A stretch of 64,000 nucleotides of DNA from Ichthyophis bannanicus (lineage: Eukaryota > Chordata > Amphibia > Gymnophiona > Ichthyophiidae): positions 78,088,662 to 78,152,661 of the forward strand of contig CM066043.1 of assembly GCA_033557465.1 (NCBI GenBank). Reading direction: 5' to 3'. Below, piece by piece: positions 52,497-63,565 of the stretch. Below the pieces are notes generated by a model, which was not told where the DNA came from, did not search any database, and saw nothing but the letters and a program-made list of their open reading frames with translations. Every line of letters begins with the position of its first letter. Within the stretch, counting starts at the first letter, position 1. A program made the translations under genes and the position numbers.

Positions 52497-53149
52497 TCTA
52501 ATTTGTGAATCCACCATTGCTCTCTATTTATGAGCACTTGGTCCCGCGATCTACCCTGTGTGCCCGTGCCTACTACCTCAGTGCACCAACATCTAAGTTG
52601 TTCAAAGCTGTGGCCTCGTATCGTGCAATGTTGTACTATCGGAGCTTCCATTCGTTTACACCGTAATCGGCTTTCATGTTCTTTCATTCTAATCTTAAAC
52701 GGGCGAATGGTTTTTCCTATATAAAGGAGATCACAAGGACAACGTATGGCGTACACTACATATGCAGACTCACAAGTCATTGCATATTTTAACCAGTATT
52801 TCACACCCTTATGGGTGAAATGGGATATCTCCATTGTGATGTTACACACCGTGCAGTGCCCACAACCACTATGGCCCACCGCTTCCTTTCCCTTTTCCAC
52901 TGATTTCACTGTTCTTAACACAGCTGGACTAAGATGTTCCTTAAGATTCCTACTTCTCCTCCACACACATCTCAGGGATTTATTTTGCATTCCTGGCATT
53001 ATGCTTAATACGGCACTGTGCTTCTTTAACACCTTCTGTATACTAAAACTCAGGGGGGAATACTTTGTGATTAAATTAATGTAATTATCATCTTTCTGTT
53101 CACTCTCCGTTCCCCTAGGTTTCAATAACAAATTCCTGTTGTTATACAA
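52497..53149 (-). pseudogene. Penelope GIY-YIG endonuclease domain
   Basis: C-terminal domain of the Penelope protein. After a linker with SIQKVLKKHSAVLS and a Cys/His-rich HSGCGHCTVCNITM segment comes the GIY-YIG nuclease. VVYAIRCPCDLLYIGKT holds the two signature triplets, and RMKEHESRL has the Arg and downstream residues. EAPIVQHCTIRGHSFEQ and INREQWWIHKLDTV supply the His and Glu region of the domain. The reading is continuous, but a frameshift near 53150-53165 separates it from the RT, and a CR1-B interrupts the last codons at 52490. The enzyme would nick target DNA for priming. Confidence 0.9.
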
Positions 53150-54307
53150 TGCCCTCGCATATGCCCATGTACTATATGGTGAGGATAACCTCTCTCTTTA
53201 AAGTTAACCTCCAATTGTTTCGATAATGTCTTATAATCTTTAATGTTAGAACAGTTATGTTTATATCTTAAAAATTGGGATAGCGGGAGGCTCTCTTTTA
53301 GTTTAGGAGGATGCGCGCTATCATAATGAAGGAACGTGTTGCGATCTGTAGTCTTCCGAAAGACAGAGGTTCCCCATTGTTCCAATTCTCTAGTAATCTT
53401 AATATCTAAATAGGTAATGTAATGCCTATGGGACTCATGTGTGAATCTTATGTTGGAATCACATTGGTTTAACCAAGACAAAAATGATTTTAAGCACAGC
53501 TCCGTTCCCTGCCATAACATAAAAATGTCATCTATGTACCTATACCAAGCTTTTACTTTGGTTGCATAAGGAGAATGCGACATCCATTTTCTTTCAAAAT
53601 CACACATGTATAAGTTGGCTACTGAAGGGGCGCATGTAGCACCCATTGCCACTCCTGATATCTGATGGTATAAAATACCTTCAAATAAGAAAAAATTTTG
53701 ATATAATGCCAGTTCCGTTAACTCTTGCAAGAACTCCAATAGTTTTTTCGACAGATCACCCCGACTACTTAACGCATTTTTTACTATGTCACAAGCAGCT
53801 TTCTGGGGAATGCTTGTATACAATGACTGGACATCCATAGTCACCAAAATTACTTCCTCCACAGCTGCCCACTGCGCCAAACCTCCCAAAACATTCAAAA
53901 AATGTGTGGTGTCTTGAACGTAAGATGGGATGTCAATTAACAAAGGTCTCAAAAAAGAATCCAAATACATTGATAAAGGTTCTAATAACGTGCCTTTTGT
54001 AGACACAATCGGGCATCCCGGAGGCTGGGTTAAGTTTTTGTGTATTTTGGGGACAGTATAAAACTTTGCCAAATGAGGGGCGGGGACATTTAAATATTGA
54101 TACTCTTTTTTAGAGATCAATTTATTATTCAGAGCCTCCAAAGTGAGGCTTTTAATCTTGGTTTGAAGCTCCTCACTTGGGTCTACTGCCAAGATCTTAT
54201 AAGTTGTTATGTCCTGCAATTGCTTTATGGCTTCTTCTACATAATAATCTCTATGAAGCACCACCACTGCTCCTCCTTTGTCTGCCCGACGCATGACCAG
54301 ATCTGTC
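53150..54307 (-). CDS. Penelope reverse transcriptase domain
   Basis: Open minus-strand frame (the continuous frame extends 53122-54627 because it runs into mariner DNA). RT motifs in order: MRRADKGGAVVVLHRDYY (N-terminal signature), FYTVPKIHKNLTQPPGCPIV, VTMDVQSLYTSIPQ (motif A Asp), GVAMGATCAPSVANLYM (motif B), WYRYIDDIFMLWQG (catalytic YIDD, near 53540), and TYLDIKITRE then FRKTTDRNTFLHYDSAHPP (thumb side). All catalytic residues are intact. Homologous to telomerase-related Penelope RTs. The N-terminus is lost at the mariner junction. Confidence 0.92.
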
Positions 54308-54402
54308 CTTGTTGTGTGCTGCGGTAGATAGGAGAACCGTTGGATAATGGGTGAAGAGAGTAAAGGCTTCAGGAAGTGGTAAAATGGAACTGGAAGATCG
54401 GC
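54308..54402 (+). mobile_element. Mariner fragment, plus orientation
   Basis: TTGTTGTGTGCTG then GGTGAAGAGAGTAAAGGCTT and CAGGAAGTGGTAAAATGGAA match, in inverted orientation, the mariner sequence at about 54678-54775. A 14-base gap lies after GTGCTG relative to it. The fragment sits exactly between Penelope and the larger minus-strand mariner piece. Confidence 0.8.
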
Positions 54403-55026
54403 CTCACCCTCAGCTTCAAAATGCTCCAACAAATCTGAGCAGATGTCTTTCCTTTGGCGTTTGTGTTCGGTTGTGAGACTTCGCGGAACCCATCTTGCAC
54501 ACACCTTTGAATATCCCAAAGAGTCAATAATTGCCATTGTACTACCTCTACTAACAGAAAGCTGTATGGAAATTTCTCGACTCGTGATGCACCGATCCGC
54601 ATGAATAATGTCATCAGCGCGATGCAACTTGTCTGGACTGGTGGCTGAGGCAGGACACCCAGACCGCAGTCAATCTTTCAGTTCCGTTTTACCACTTCCT
54701 GAAGCCCTTACTCTCTTCACCCATCGTCCAACAGTGCTCCTATCTACTGCAGAACTTTCATACACAGCACACAACAGTTTCTGAATGTTTCTCATACTTT
54801 CTTTCTCCTCCACCAAGAATTAAATTACAGCTCATTGTTTGTACCATGTGTCACTCACAGATGCCATTTGAAGGATCACTACCACCTCGCTATTTGTCGG
54901 ATGACTGTAAAATTACACACATGTGTCCTTTGAACTTCCAAGTTACTACCCTTTCAATTTCACACCTCTATCTTCATTCTGGACTGAGAAAAAACATGTG
55001 GGGCATTACTTTCTGAGCAACCCTCA
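54403..55026 (-). mobile_element. Mariner element, 5' half, minus orientation
   Basis: Right end reads, on the minus strand, TGAGGGTTGCTCAGAAAGTA next to a TA dinucleotide (55027-55028), a mariner-type terminus. The 5' UTR and N-terminal transposase follow: STVGRWVKRVRASGSGKTE, then one stop, DIIHADRCITSREISIQL and LGYSKVCARWVPRSLTTEHK, the helix-turn-helix part. It stops at RQRKDICSDLLEHFEAEGEA, before the D,D34D catalytic region. Inactive. Confidence 0.85.
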
Positions 55027-55030
55027 TAGT

Positions 55031-56535
55031 TTAGTTTTATTAAAATCTTGATATACCGCCTTTTGCATACCAAAAAAAGCAAGGCAGTTGCCACTAGATT
55101 CAAAATAACTACACAAACAGTAAATAACAGCCAGAACGGTTAATCAAAAGTAATTAAACATCACAATGATTATCATGGCAGTAAGAAAAAGGTCAGCAGC
55201 AGCTAAGGTTTGCTAGGCTCTAACAAACAAGGGTAAGCACTTAAGCATCAGGAAATGCCTAGGAAAAAATGACAAAGTAGGTTTTAAAGTGTGAGCGGGA
55301 GAAGTTGCACCACAAATCTGGGGGTAAAGCATTCCAAAAGAAAGGAGTGAAATTGTTAAATGCTAAACATCAAGTACCTTTAAAAAGCATCCAGAAGGAG
55401 AAAGAAGAACAAGCAGACTGAGATATTGAGAGCAAACAGGGAGAGAGGATCGATATGGAAGAAGGAAAGAGTTCAGATAAATGGGACAGCTGAAGAAAAA
55501 AGTCTTATGAACCAATGATAATATTTTATATTAGATATGATATAAAATTGGTAACCAATGAAGAGAGAAGAAAAGAGGGATAACATGGTCAAAATGGCCA
55601 GCCCCAAACAACAAATCTACCACAGTTTTGTTTAAGAGTTGTAGTTCGTTAAGTAATACAAGAGTGTAATCACAATAAGAGAGTTACAGTAATCCAATCT
55701 GTTAAGAACAGCAGACACAAGCATGTGGAGATCTTAACTGAATAAAGATCTAATGGAGCATAACTGATGTAAAACAAAAAGAAGAGGCTATAACTACACT
55801 AGTAATCTGAGGCTCTAAAGAAAGATTTGAATCCAGATGGACCCCAAGCACAGTAAAACAATCTTGAATAGATAGTGAAGAACCCTTAATAATGGATACT
55901 GGAACTGGGTATAGAGAAAAATGTGTAAACCATATGACTGTAGTCTTTGAAGTTTTTGTCTTTATACCATGATTGGATAGCCAGTTATTAATGATTTGAA
56001 ATTAGAGGCAATAGAATCGAAGTAGGAGAGAATTTGAATGTTGCCCACATACAAAAAACAACTTAAACCAAGACTGATTAAGTGTGGCGAGTGGGGCTAT
56101 AAACACATTGAACAAGATAGGAGCTAACTCCGAACCCTGTAGTACACTGCAAGAAAGTTGGAGCTTTGATGAGCTATGATGCAATAGCAACAGAGAAAGT
56201 ACAATAGGACAAAAAAGAGGAAAATCAGTTAAGAACAATCTTTTCATCCCAAAATCAGCACAGTGTGAAATCAACTAAGAATGATCTACAAGGTCAAAAG
56301 CAGTGCTTAAATCAAGAGAAAGCAGAAGGGCTGTGTTACCAGCATCTAGTCTGACTTTGTTAACCGAAGAAATAAGCCTGAAGATGTATGTATGGATCCT
56401 CTTCTGGATTCTCATATTAGACTATTTCCAGATCCCAGTTCAATGGACTACTGGCACAACTTGTCATGGATTCTCCCACAGGAAGAAGATATTCTTCACT
56501 TCAAGTTCCAAAGCATCTTCTACTTAATTTAAATT
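55031..56535 (-). mobile_element. L2-like LINE, minus strand, decayed
   Basis: Minus-strand reading from right to left: LLLSLDLSTAFDLVDHS (motif A Asp, about 56280-56320), VLQGSELAPILFNVFIAPLA (motif B, about 56095-56160), a damaged catalytic block (FFVCGQHSN in place of Y-A-D-D, about 56050), then the C-terminal domain in broken frames (LFSSLHWLPI region near 55540). The 3' stem AAGGCGGTATATCAAG ends near 55035. The frame at the right window edge (63566-64000) looks like an intact relative. Confidence 0.75.
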
Positions 56536-56599
56536 AAATTCAGTTCTTATATTTTGCAGTTTCTATGGTTACTACCCAATCAATACTGATTTCAATATA

Positions 56600-57224
56600 T
56601 TGTCACGCCCTTGCCCCTGGCCTCTGGCTTAGAGAGGTGAGGTAACGGAGAATTTCTCCTGGTGAGCTCAAATAAACTAGCTTTTCCTCAGGTGGATTCT
56701 GGGACATGTAGTTTGGCTCTTAAGAAGAAGTGTAGTCATGGTCCGATATTAAGACAAATGACAGAATTTATTTTAAAGTAAAGGTTCAAGTAAACTGTAC
56801 ACAGGAATTTTGTCCATTCAGGATTGTTTGTAACAAAGCATTTTAGATCAGTATAACTGCTTCACAGTCTTTTAAACACATGCAGCTGGTTAACAAAGTT
56901 GCTCAGTCTTAGAGAAACAGCTCGCTCAGCAAGGTAAAAATACTTCTTTTTAACCTTGTGTTTGTGAAGCACTTAACAACAAAAGAATAACTCAGTTCCT
57001 CTGGAACAACCTCTTCTTTCCCTACTTCCTTTGAGGATAGGTTTTTAAACTCAAAATAAGAAAACAAGTAACAAACATTCACAAGCTTTCTCTTCAGCGT
57101 GACTCAGCACTTTGTCTGAGAAATGCAAACACGTGGAGTTTTCTTCAAACCCAATTCCTGGCTCAATTCCAGTTACCTGCTTCTAGGAGACTTTCTCATT
57201 CAATGCTAGCCTTTATCATAATAA
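56600..57224 (-). repeat. Possible 3' LTR of the second Gypsy element
   Basis: Between the stop of the 3' ORF (57225) and TGTCACGCCC at 56601 (complement ends GGGCGTGACA) lies an AT-rich region. It has short phrases in common with 14480-14880, such as GGGACATGTAGTTTGG. The partner LTR is not in the window; the call rests on position. Confidence 0.4.
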
Positions 57225-57907
57225 TTACATGCTTGTAGCTTGACACAGGGTACAGTCCATGGGGATATCTAGATCTTGCAATTCCTCCCCTGCCAACTCA
57301 ATCTGCATATCCTCTGCTGTTGTTAGGGCAGCGTCCTGTTCTGAGCTCTGGACACAGTGCTCAGAATACAGCCTCCCTGGGGGTTCTAAAGTCTCTCCTG
57401 AGCTCAACTCTCCCCGATAAAGACAGTCAGTACCTGAAGCACTGGGCAGTTCTCCCTGGTTGTGCTCGCTATGGTTCCTTGTCTCCTTCCAGCCTCTCTG
57501 GAACAGCTCTCTGTATTCCTCTCTGGGTTCTCTCCTGGAGATCTGCAGGTGCTCCTGGTTCCACTCCTGATTCCCCTGAGTCCTCTGAGTCTTCTGAACC
57601 TCCTGAGACCTCTGCCTCCCCAGAGCTTCTTCCTTCCTTGGAGCTTTCTCTCTCCTCTGAGCTTCTCCTTTCCTCTGAGCTTCCTTCTGAGCTTCTCCTT
57701 TCCTCTGCTTTAGCAGAGGTTTATATTTCCCTCTCCAGGGCTCCAGCCCTTCCTCCACTCCTCCCAGATGATCGTAATCACCTCTCAAGCCTGCGGTTAT
57801 GTCATAGGAGTTAGGGTGTGGCTGCCTGAACTTTCTCTCCCTCAGGTTTCTTTCTCTATGAGGGGCCTGAAATCCATGCCCTACAGGGATTTCTCCTTTC
57901 TCTAAGT
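57225..57907 (-). CDS. Gypsy-type 3' ORF of unknown function, split by a hAT element
   Basis: The reading continues on the minus strand from the far side of the hAT element (about 59645-59720) into 57907 in the same frame once one copy of the 8-bp duplication is skipped. The long apparent frame to 58103 uses hAT sequence and is not native there. The product is Glu/Arg/Gln-rich, with a charged repeat-like region (GEAQKEAQRKGEAQRREKAP, about 57650-57720), an acidic tail and the end IPMDCTLCQATSM. It resembles the ORF at 14883-15551 in composition and C-terminal motif. No enzymatic motif is visible. Confidence 0.5.
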
Positions 57908-59636
57908 CCGGGGTCTCAAACACGCGGCCCATGGGCCACATGCGGCCCACGAGAGAACTTTGTGCAGCCTGCGATGGAGAGGAAACCAAAAAAAAAGAAA
58001 ACAAACCCCTGGCTTCTGCTGCTGCCGCCGTGGCAGCGGCAGAATCAACTGTCCCGCGGCCCCTTCCCGTCTGCCCGGCAGAGCCCTCAGCTATCAGATC
58101 CATCAGCGGCAGCTTTCATTACCAGTCCTAAACCCTCCCCCCCCATCAGCCCAAGTAAATTTAAAAATTAAAAACAAAACAAACCCCTGACTTCTACTGC
58201 TGCTGCTGCCACCGTGGCAGCGGCACAATCAACTGTCCTGCAGCCCCTTCCCGTCTGCCCGGCAGAGCCCTCAGCTGTCAGCTCCATCAGCGGCGGGCTT
58301 TTCAAGCTGCGAAGAGAAGAGTGATTTCCCTCTCATGATGGGCTTAACAGAGCCTTGAGAGGGAAATCACCCTTCTCTTTGGACTGGTAATGGGCTATGG
58401 TGGGGCTAGAACTGGTAATGGACTGGGGGGTTGCTAGGACTGGAAATGGGCTGAGTAGAAGGGGGGCTTGAACTGCAAATAGCTAATGGGGACGGGGTTT
58501 TGGAATGGAAATGGGCTGAGTGGAAGGGGGCTTGGAATGGAAATGGGCTGAAGGTGGTGCTAGGATAGGACTGGAAATGGGCTGATGATGCGGGAAATAG
58601 AAGGGAGCAGATGCTGGGTGGGGCTGGAACTAGAAGGGAGCTGATGTTGGGAGAGGATTAGAATGGCATAGGGCTGGGAGAGTGAAATGGAGAGGGGAAA
58701 AATCTACAATTGGCCGGGTATTGGGAGAGTAAGTATGGACTGAGGATGGAGGGGTAAAATTTGAGTGGATGAAATAGGAATAAGGAAAGAGCTAAAGGAG
58801 AAAGATTAGTATGTTAAAGCAGATGTAGAGAGAGAATGGAAAAAAAACTAGAAGACAGAAGAAAGGACAAATGGACAGCAGACAATGGAGAGTTAGCAGA
58901 AGACACGAAGAAACCAGAAGAAAGTGGCTGGAACAATTGCAACTGAAAAAAAAATGCACAAAAGGTAGAAAAATATCTCTTTATTTTGAATTTATTAACT
59001 GGAATATGTCAGCTCTTGGAAATGTCCATCATTAATGTCTGCGCTTTGTTTAATACAAGAGGAAATTAATTTATAGTTTTATTTCTAAAGTGTTGTACAT
59101 TCCCAGTTTAATTATTGTCTTCCTGTTTCTAAATTGTGATTCCTGGTTTGGTGATGGTGTATGTTCTGCATGTGTAACTAACTGAGCTGAGGTATTCTGT
59201 TTATGTAATTCCTATTTGACATTGCCACTTGTTCTCTTTCCCCAGTAGGTCATGTATTGTTGTTCTCTGAAATGTATTGGTTTAATATTTGCAGTGTTGC
59301 CTTTTCATAGGTAGAGTATGGTGCTTTGTGAGTCCTGGTAGTGCTGTTAGGATATGGCGGGTTTGCTATGGGTTCTAAATGGGCAGTGTTTGTAGTAGTT
59401 CCTAATGTGCCTGGCGGTTGGCACCGGATTATAGTAATGTAGAAATCTTTTAGTCTTTCTTTATCCATACACTCATTAAAAGGCATGTTTACTAAAAACT
59501 AGTGTATGGTAACATTATGCAAATATTTATGCAAATGATGTCCCTTATGCAAATGAGGCCCACATCTTGTGTGGCCCCCGGGTTACTTTACAAGTCCTCA
59601 TTTGGCCCTCAAAGCAATTTGAGTTTGAGACCCCTG
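57908..59636. mobile_element. hAT-type non-autonomous element, copy 2, 1.73 kb
   Basis: Ends CCGGGGTCTCAAACACG and GAGTTTGAGACCCCTG (the second base of the left end has changed from A), with the 8-bp duplication CTCTAAGT at 57900-57907 and 59637-59644. The left part has GC-rich CTGCTGCCGCCGTGGCAGCG repeats and the right part (58380-59636) matches 43860-44976. It lacks the long palindrome and most of the minisatellite of copy 1. Confidence 0.9.
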
Positions 59637-59816
59637 CTCTAAGTTAAAGTCACTAGCCTTTTCTATACTCATAGGCTCAAAACAGGCTTCCTTGTCACAA
59701 TATAATCAAGGGACTTATTTAAATGAGAGGAAAGGAGGCAAGAAAGGAGATTGGCTTAAAAGAGATGTTTTGGGTATGGTGGTGGTCTTCTGACATACAT
59801 TCATGGGTAGAAATTT

Positions 59817-60234
59817 AGGGGTCAATTTTCAAAATGACCAATATTCAGACCCCACAGTGGTCAGTTGATATCAGCAGGATATTCAGTGTCAGTATATGGA
59901 TAGGAGCTGCCAATGAATATCCGAGCTGAGTGGTGTCAACTGGATAAATGGTAACTTTATCGGGTTAATGTCCAAATTTAGCCGGTACCAATGCACCTTT
60001 TCAAGTAGTCTAAATTTGGCAGATTAGTGCTGACTGAATATTGAGCTAACCAGATAAAGTCACCATTTATCTAGTTAGCGCTAACACCACTCTCACTCCG
60101 CCCACAGACCGCCCCTTCACTAACCAGATAGTGCCAGAGCAGTCTGAGGAGATATGCAGTGTCACTATCTGGATAGTGCCACTGATTATTGTGGTGAATG
60201 CCCTTAGCCAGCTAAGTGCTTTTAATATCAGCCC
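59817..60234. mobile_element. Foldback MITE, about 420 bp
   Basis: Ends are imperfect inverted repeats: GGGGTCAATTTTCAAAA at left and the complement GGGGCTGATATTAAAAG at right. Inner segments also pair (ACTGGATAAATGGTAACTTT with the complement of AAAGTCACCATTTATCTAGT). No coding. A 3-bp T-rich flank is possible but not clean; superfamily unknown. Confidence 0.5.
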
Positions 60235-61660
60235 CTTTCATTTTTTAATGGACTGAGTAGAAGTCTCTTTAAAATATACTTTCTGTTTCCTCACATGACT
60301 GCCTTACATTCAGCCCTTCAGGTTTAATTATATTTTCCATGATATTTCAGCATCTTTGCAGAGGAACAATTGTGACTCATTAAGTAATAATTATCATGCA
60401 GTAATAACAATGGGCAGGCCCATTAATGAGCACTGTTTATTTTTTATAGTATCCAAATTTATATAATTTAAATATTAAAATAAGAAAGCAGAAGATAATG
60501 GCATCAGTCTTTATTGTTCTGGTACACACTGATTCCTTATTGCTAGTTCAGCTATTTCAAATATTCTGAATTTTTTAAGGTGAATCGTAGAGTCAGTATA
60601 GAAGGAGCATAGCCTCCACTGATTGGTCAGTAAAATATCTATTTGTTTCGTCCTAGTACTGGCCAGGAATAAAATTCTTAGTCAATTCTTGTTTTGCAAT
60701 GACAGGAAAGGATGCAGGCAGCTATGACACTATGGCAGTGCCCTGAGGGTGAGCCTGTAGGATGGAACTATAGGTTACTGCATGAGCTGAACTGAGCTAA
60801 GACAGAGAGGGTATTTGTCACCTGAAGCAAAACCTGAAGGCTCAGGAGCCGCTGCCTAATGTGCACATGGAATTCCATATTTAATAATATATCCCCACTA
60901 GCTGTACTGATAGATACTGCAGATCCTGTCCCTGGTGACCTCAGGCTTGCTGAAGGCTTAGTTATCAGCTTGGATACACATTAACCTCTCCCCTTCCTAG
61001 TCTGCAAGAAGTAATGTGGGAGAGAAGAGATGCTGGGACAAAGCTTTGTAAAGGCCTCACAAATCCCTTTATTCTTTGTAAAATGAAACCTGTTTTCACT
61101 TACATGTCAGAATGATGCAAGACATCCTCCTCTCCCCTGACAGGCTAAGCCTAGAGAGGCACAAACTATAAATTAAGACCATCTGTATATCGCTCTTACT
61201 CCAATTACTGCAATAATTAGTGCCTCATCAAGGATTTTGTCTGCCTGAAAGAGTCTCCCCATGTCCCAGAGGGATGCAGAACTGCTATTTACCCTGGCAC
61301 ACAGGTAAATCCATGCTCACCTCTGACTGCATTGTCTGGATGGGCAAAAAACGACTACTGACTTTAAAAGTAGTTCAGCTGAGGTCTCGCCAGTTCTTGT
61401 CCTCTGGGCATCAATTGTTCAGAGAAAGGGCAGTGGAACACCTTTTTAGTTGGAGGAAGTGGCCAATGCAACCTCTGCACCTGGGCTCCCCCCTCCCCCC
61501 CCCCCCCGGAAATTCCCTAATTGTTAATACCATGTTAGGTTAAATTTAGTCAGGCCATGGCCCAAGAAGCCCACTCCATTTAGCTCCCTATAGTTCAGTG
61601 AATAATTCCATTTTCTGGGTGATCAGTGCGTGCAAATGCTCAGTACAGCCTCATCAAGCC
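60235..61660. other. No gene recognised
   Basis: About 1.4 kb of mostly unique-looking AT-rich sequence with no recognised family. An open frame at 61220-61543 is not supported. A C-run (CCCCTCCCCCCCCCCCCCCG type) lies at 61490-61508. Confidence 0.35.
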
Positions 61661-63550
61661 ATAATTTTAAAAAATAGTACCATAGTATATGATGGCAGAT
61701 AAAGACCAGTATGGTCCACCTAGTCTGCCCAGCAAGGCAGTAAGATTAGGTGCACCTGCCACAACATACAGGTCACCCCTTCCCATGCTTTTGTTTAAGG
61801 GTGTACCCACCGCTCCGTGTAAGTCACCCATATTTGTTGAGATATAACAGATAGTCATGTTTATTTTGATTTTATCCTGTTGCTATAAAGGGATCCACTG
61901 TGTCTGTCCCATGCCATTTTGAATTCTGTCACTGTATTTGACTCCACCACTTCCACCGGGAGGGCATTCCAAACATCCACCAGCCTTTCAGTAAAAAAGT
62001 ATTTCCTGACATTGCCTTTCAGTTTACCCCCTTGCAGCTTCATGTTATGCCCTCTAGTTTTACAGCTTCCCCGTCTTTGGAAGAGGTTGTTCATTAATAG
62101 TCTTTAAGTATTTAAAGGTCTGAATCATATCTCCCCTGTCCCTACTCTCCTCCAGAGAGTATATATTTAGGTCTTCAAGTCTCTTCTGATAAGTCTCCTG
62201 ACACAGGCTCCAAATCATTTTGGTCACCTTCCTCTGAACCTTTTCCAGCCTTTTTATATCCTTTGCGAGATACGTCTCCAATACTGAACACAATATTCCA
62301 AGTGAGGCCTCACCAGCAACTTGTACAGTAGCATTAGTATCTCTTCCTTTCTGCTGGTAATTCCTCTCTGTATGCAACCCAGCATCCTTCTGGCTTTTGC
62401 CACACTTTGTCACACTGTTTCGCCACCTTGAGATCCTCAGAAAGCGTCACTCCGAGGTTCTTCTCCTGGTCTGTGCACACCAACCTCTCGCCCCCGATCG
62501 CATACAATTCCCTTGGATTTCTGCACTTCTTCACATTAAATCTTAACTGCCAAGCATTAGACCATTCTTCCAGCTTTTGTAGATCTTTTCTCATCTTATC
62601 CACTCCCTCAGGGGAGTCCACTCTGTTGCAAATTTTCGTGTCATCTGCAAAAAGACAAACTTTTCCCATTCAGTCCTTCAGCAATATCACTCACAAATAC
62701 AATGAACAGTACCGGTCCCAGGATCGAACCCTGGAGCACACCGCTAATCATCTTCCTTTCATCCGAGTGAGTTCCATTTACTGTCACCTTCTGTCATCTG
62801 TCAATCAACCAATTTCTGATCCAGTTCAGCACCTTGGGACCCATCCCCAAGCTGTTGAGTTTATTGATAAGCCTCTTATGAGGAACAGTATCAAAGGCTT
62901 TGCTGAAATCTAAGTAGAGCACATCCATCACGTACCCTTGATCTAGCTCTATGGTCACCCGGTCAAAGAACTCAATCAGATTTGTTTGGCAAAAGATTGT
63001 CCTTGGGTAAAAACATGTTGCCTCAGGTCATGCAACCTGTTGGTTTCAAGGAAGTCCACTATTCGCTTTTTCAGAAGCGCCTCATTTACTTTTTCTGCCA
63101 CCAAGATAAGACTTACTGGCCTGTAGTTTATCACTTCTTCCCTATTACCACTTTTCTGAAGAGGTACCACATCAGCCCTTCTCCAGTCCTGTGGAACTTC
63201 TCCTGTCTCCAAGGATCTATTAAAAACAACCTTTAATAGCCCTGCAAGAACCTCACTGACTTCTTTCAGTACCCTGGAATGTATCCCATCTGGTCCCATG
63301 GCCTTAGCCACTTTCAGTTTTGCAAGCTGTTCTGACACTTCATCTTCTGTGAATGGTGTGGTATCTACTCCATCCCCATTTGTATATTTGTCAATCACAG
63401 GTGGTCCTTCTCCAGGATTTTCTTTAGTAAAAAACAGAAATATTTGTTTAGCAATTTCACTTTTTCAATGTCACTTTCCACGAATCCATTCTCAGCACTT
63501 TTGAGTCCTGCAAGTCCACCTCTGATTTTCCTCCTCTCCCGAATATACCT
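61661..63550 (-). pseudogene. CR1-C ORF2, third CR1 subfamily, broken
   Basis: Minus-strand frames 62976-63398 (KLKVAKAMGPDGIHSRVLKE, NYRPVSLILVAEKV), 62334-62669 (KVCLFADDTKICN, catalytic dyad intact), 62060-62413 and 61861-62094 (VDVWNALPVEVVES, C-terminus) make up one CR1 reverse transcriptase with several frameshifts. Motif A (complement of 62895-62925, LDFSKAFDTVPH) is also readable. Residues differ widely from CR1-A and CR1-B. The 3' region has a distinct sequence without the TTTCTATG tail. The left portion begins in the linker near 63550. Confidence 0.82.
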
Positions 63551-63565
63551 AGGGTTGCCAACTAG

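Larger units (their letters stand above)
48852..54307 (-). mobile_element. Penelope-like element, minus strand, split by CR1-B
   Basis: Retroelement with RT (about 53165-54307) and GIY-YIG endonuclease (52497-53149), a 3' region (48852-49638) and a candidate hammerhead ribozyme. A CR1-B copy (49645-52490) interrupts the last codons; ACCGTA is duplicated at 49639-49644 and 52491-52496. The codons before and after the insert read through in frame when one duplication copy is skipped. The left end joins Tc1 DNA and the right end joins inverted mariner DNA near 54307. Confidence 0.88.

Noticed and set aside
53122..54627. A single 501-codon gene
   Set aside because: The frame joins unrelated mariner and Penelope DNA. 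Motifs and an inverted mariner copy mark the boundary near 54307-54402, so it is not one natural gene.
57320..57814. Leu/Ser/Pro-rich frame on the plus strand
   Set aside because: It is the antisense of the Glu/Arg/Gln-rich Gypsy 3' ORF; composition explains the openness.
57225..58103. A 292-codon gene
   Set aside because: Codons beyond 57907 come from the hAT end; the native frame continues on the other side of the hAT element at 59645.
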